Below, piece after piece: positions 4,976 through 5,692 of a DNA stretch of 5,692 bases (its first letter is position 1; each line of letters starts with the position of its first letter). The stretch covers positions 1 through 5,692 of the forward strand of contig JAAYKB010000179.1 in assembly GCA_012522615.1 (NCBI GenBank), in the 5' to 3' direction. The DNA comes from Clostridiales bacterium. Lineage in GTDB: Bacteria; Bacillota; Clostridia; Oscillospirales; Acutalibacteraceae. The notes beneath the pieces were generated by a model. It was given only the letters and a program-made list of their open reading frames with translations, was not told the DNA's origin and did not search any database. A program made the position numbers and the translations under genes.

Positions 4976-5692
4976 TTATCCGAACGCCTTTGCGGCCTTA
5001 ATCAGGGCATGGACATTTTCAATCGGCACGTCGGTTTGGATTTCCTGAGAACCGCAGGTTATGTATCCTCCGTTGACGCTCATCTGGCGGATAATATCGG
5101 AGGATTCCGAAAAAACCTCGTCGGGCGTGCCGTTGGGCAGGGTCTGCTGCGTGCTTATGCCGCCCCAGAAGGTCAGCTTGTCTCCGTACTTTTGCTTGAT
5201 ATCGAAAATATCCATGCACTCGGGCTGAACAGGGTTCAGCGCGTCAAGACCGATTTCAACCAGATCTCCGAGTATCTTATATATATTGCCGCAGGAATGC
5301 ACAAACACATCCTTGCCCGCGCTTTTAATAAGGCGGTACTCTCTTTCCTCGCCCTGCTTAATCAGCTCGCGCCACGAGCCGGGCGACATGAGCAAATCCT
5401 TCTGGCTTCCCCAGTCGCTGCCGAGCAGAATGCCGTCGATATAAGGGCAGTTGACGATATTGTCAATCATGACCATGTTTTTTTCGATGATATAGTCCAG
5501 CAGTCTTTTCGCAAATTCGGGTTCTCCCGCGATATCGGCAAGAAAGTTTTCTATACCTCTTGCGAAATACGCCTTTTCAAAATGGCTTCCGTAAATCAAG
5601 ACAAGCACATATACATCGGTGTTTTCCTTGATAAACCTGGCTTTTTCAAAAAAAGCGTCATAGCTTCCGTAGCCTATTGTTTTCGGCAGGAA
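4976..5692 (-). CDS. Second URO-D/MtaA-like family protein (5' end outside window)
   Basis: The frame stays open from the TAA at 4976-4978 to the right window edge, giving the last 238 residues; roughly the first 100 are missing compared with the complete neighbour. The GTG at 5608 is internal, because clear family sequence continues upstream of it (YDAFFEKARFIKENTDVYV). Matching family blocks are FEKAYFARGIENFLADI (38-54), LLGSDWGSQKDLLMSP (89-104), VHSCG (131-135), GLDALNPVQ (148-156), FWGGIS (175-180), QQTLPNGTPDEV (182-193) and TCGSQEIQTDVPIENV (212-227). It is a clear but divergent paralogue of the next gene in the operon and shares the H-x-C motif. In the C-terminal motif it has Cys213 and Gln216 where the neighbour has Ser318 and His321, so the two may bind metal or substrate differently. 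It is the first gene of the operon in view; the promoter is outside. Confidence 0.85.
   Translation of the reverse strand, partial: FLPKTIGYGSYDAFFEKARFIKENTDVYVLVLIYGSHFEKAYFARGIENFLADIAGEPEFAKRLLDYIIEKNMVMIDNIVNCPYIDGILLGSDWGSQKDLLMSPGSWRELIKQGEEREYRLIKSAGKDVFVHSCGNIYKILGDLVEIGLDALNPVQPECMDIFDIKQKYGDKLTFWGGISTQQTLPNGTPDEVFSESSDIIRQMSVNGGYITCGSQEIQTDVPIENVHALIKAAKAFG

Noticed and set aside
4333..5001. Long plus-strand frame opposite the URO-D-like gene
   Set aside because: It lies opposite a clear family member and crosses the operon gap; no recognisable domain or ribosome site. It is a shadow frame.
5608..5692. GTG at 5608 as the start of the second URO-D-like gene
   Set aside because: The reading frame continues to the window edge with family-like sequence, so the gene is simply cut off by the window.

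Overview
The window looks like a chromosomal segment of a Firmicute (Bacillota), most likely a Clostridia-type anaerobe. The evidence is purine-rich Shine-Dalgarno sites (AAAGGAGG, GGGGGAGG, AAGGAG) placed 7-8 nt before TTG starts, consensus-like sigma-A promoters, hairpin-plus-T-run terminators, and gene families common in gut and environmental Clostridia. No tRNA, rRNA, CRISPR array, transposase or phage gene was seen.

Layout. Bases 1-60 hold the last 19 codons of a plus-strand gene whose tail resembles an amidohydrolase-type hydrolase. After a short intergenic region (weak hairpin, then a sigma-A promoter at 151-178), a tight plus-strand three-gene operon runs from 218 to 3229. It encodes a single-span membrane-anchored extracytoplasmic protein of unknown function (TTG start), a BcrA-like ABC ATPase whose ATG overlaps the previous stop by one base, and an ABC-2-type permease with an unusually large extracytoplasmic loop (TTG start, 8-nt overlap with the ATPase gene). 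Together these would form one membrane export or resistance-type complex with an accessory anchored protein. The substrate cannot be read from the sequence.

The operon converges on a minus-strand operon. Between them (3230-3568) lie three interlocked hairpins: a plus-strand terminator, a perfect 20-bp palindrome with a 3-nt loop, and a bidirectional terminator. A near-consensus promoter at 3493-3521 also lies here, pointing into the antisense strand of the minus operon.

The minus-strand operon, in transcription order, encodes a URO-D/MtaA-like protein (cut off by the right window edge), a second complete URO-D/MtaA-like protein, and an L-rhamnose mutarotase (RhaM/DUF718). Neither URO-D-like protein is ordinary HemE: both carry the HSCG motif of the zinc methyltransferase branch, and the complete one lacks the N-terminal RQAGRY porphyrin motif. 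The combination suggests sugar catabolism (rhamnose-like, perhaps O-methylated substrates) rather than haem synthesis, but this is inference.
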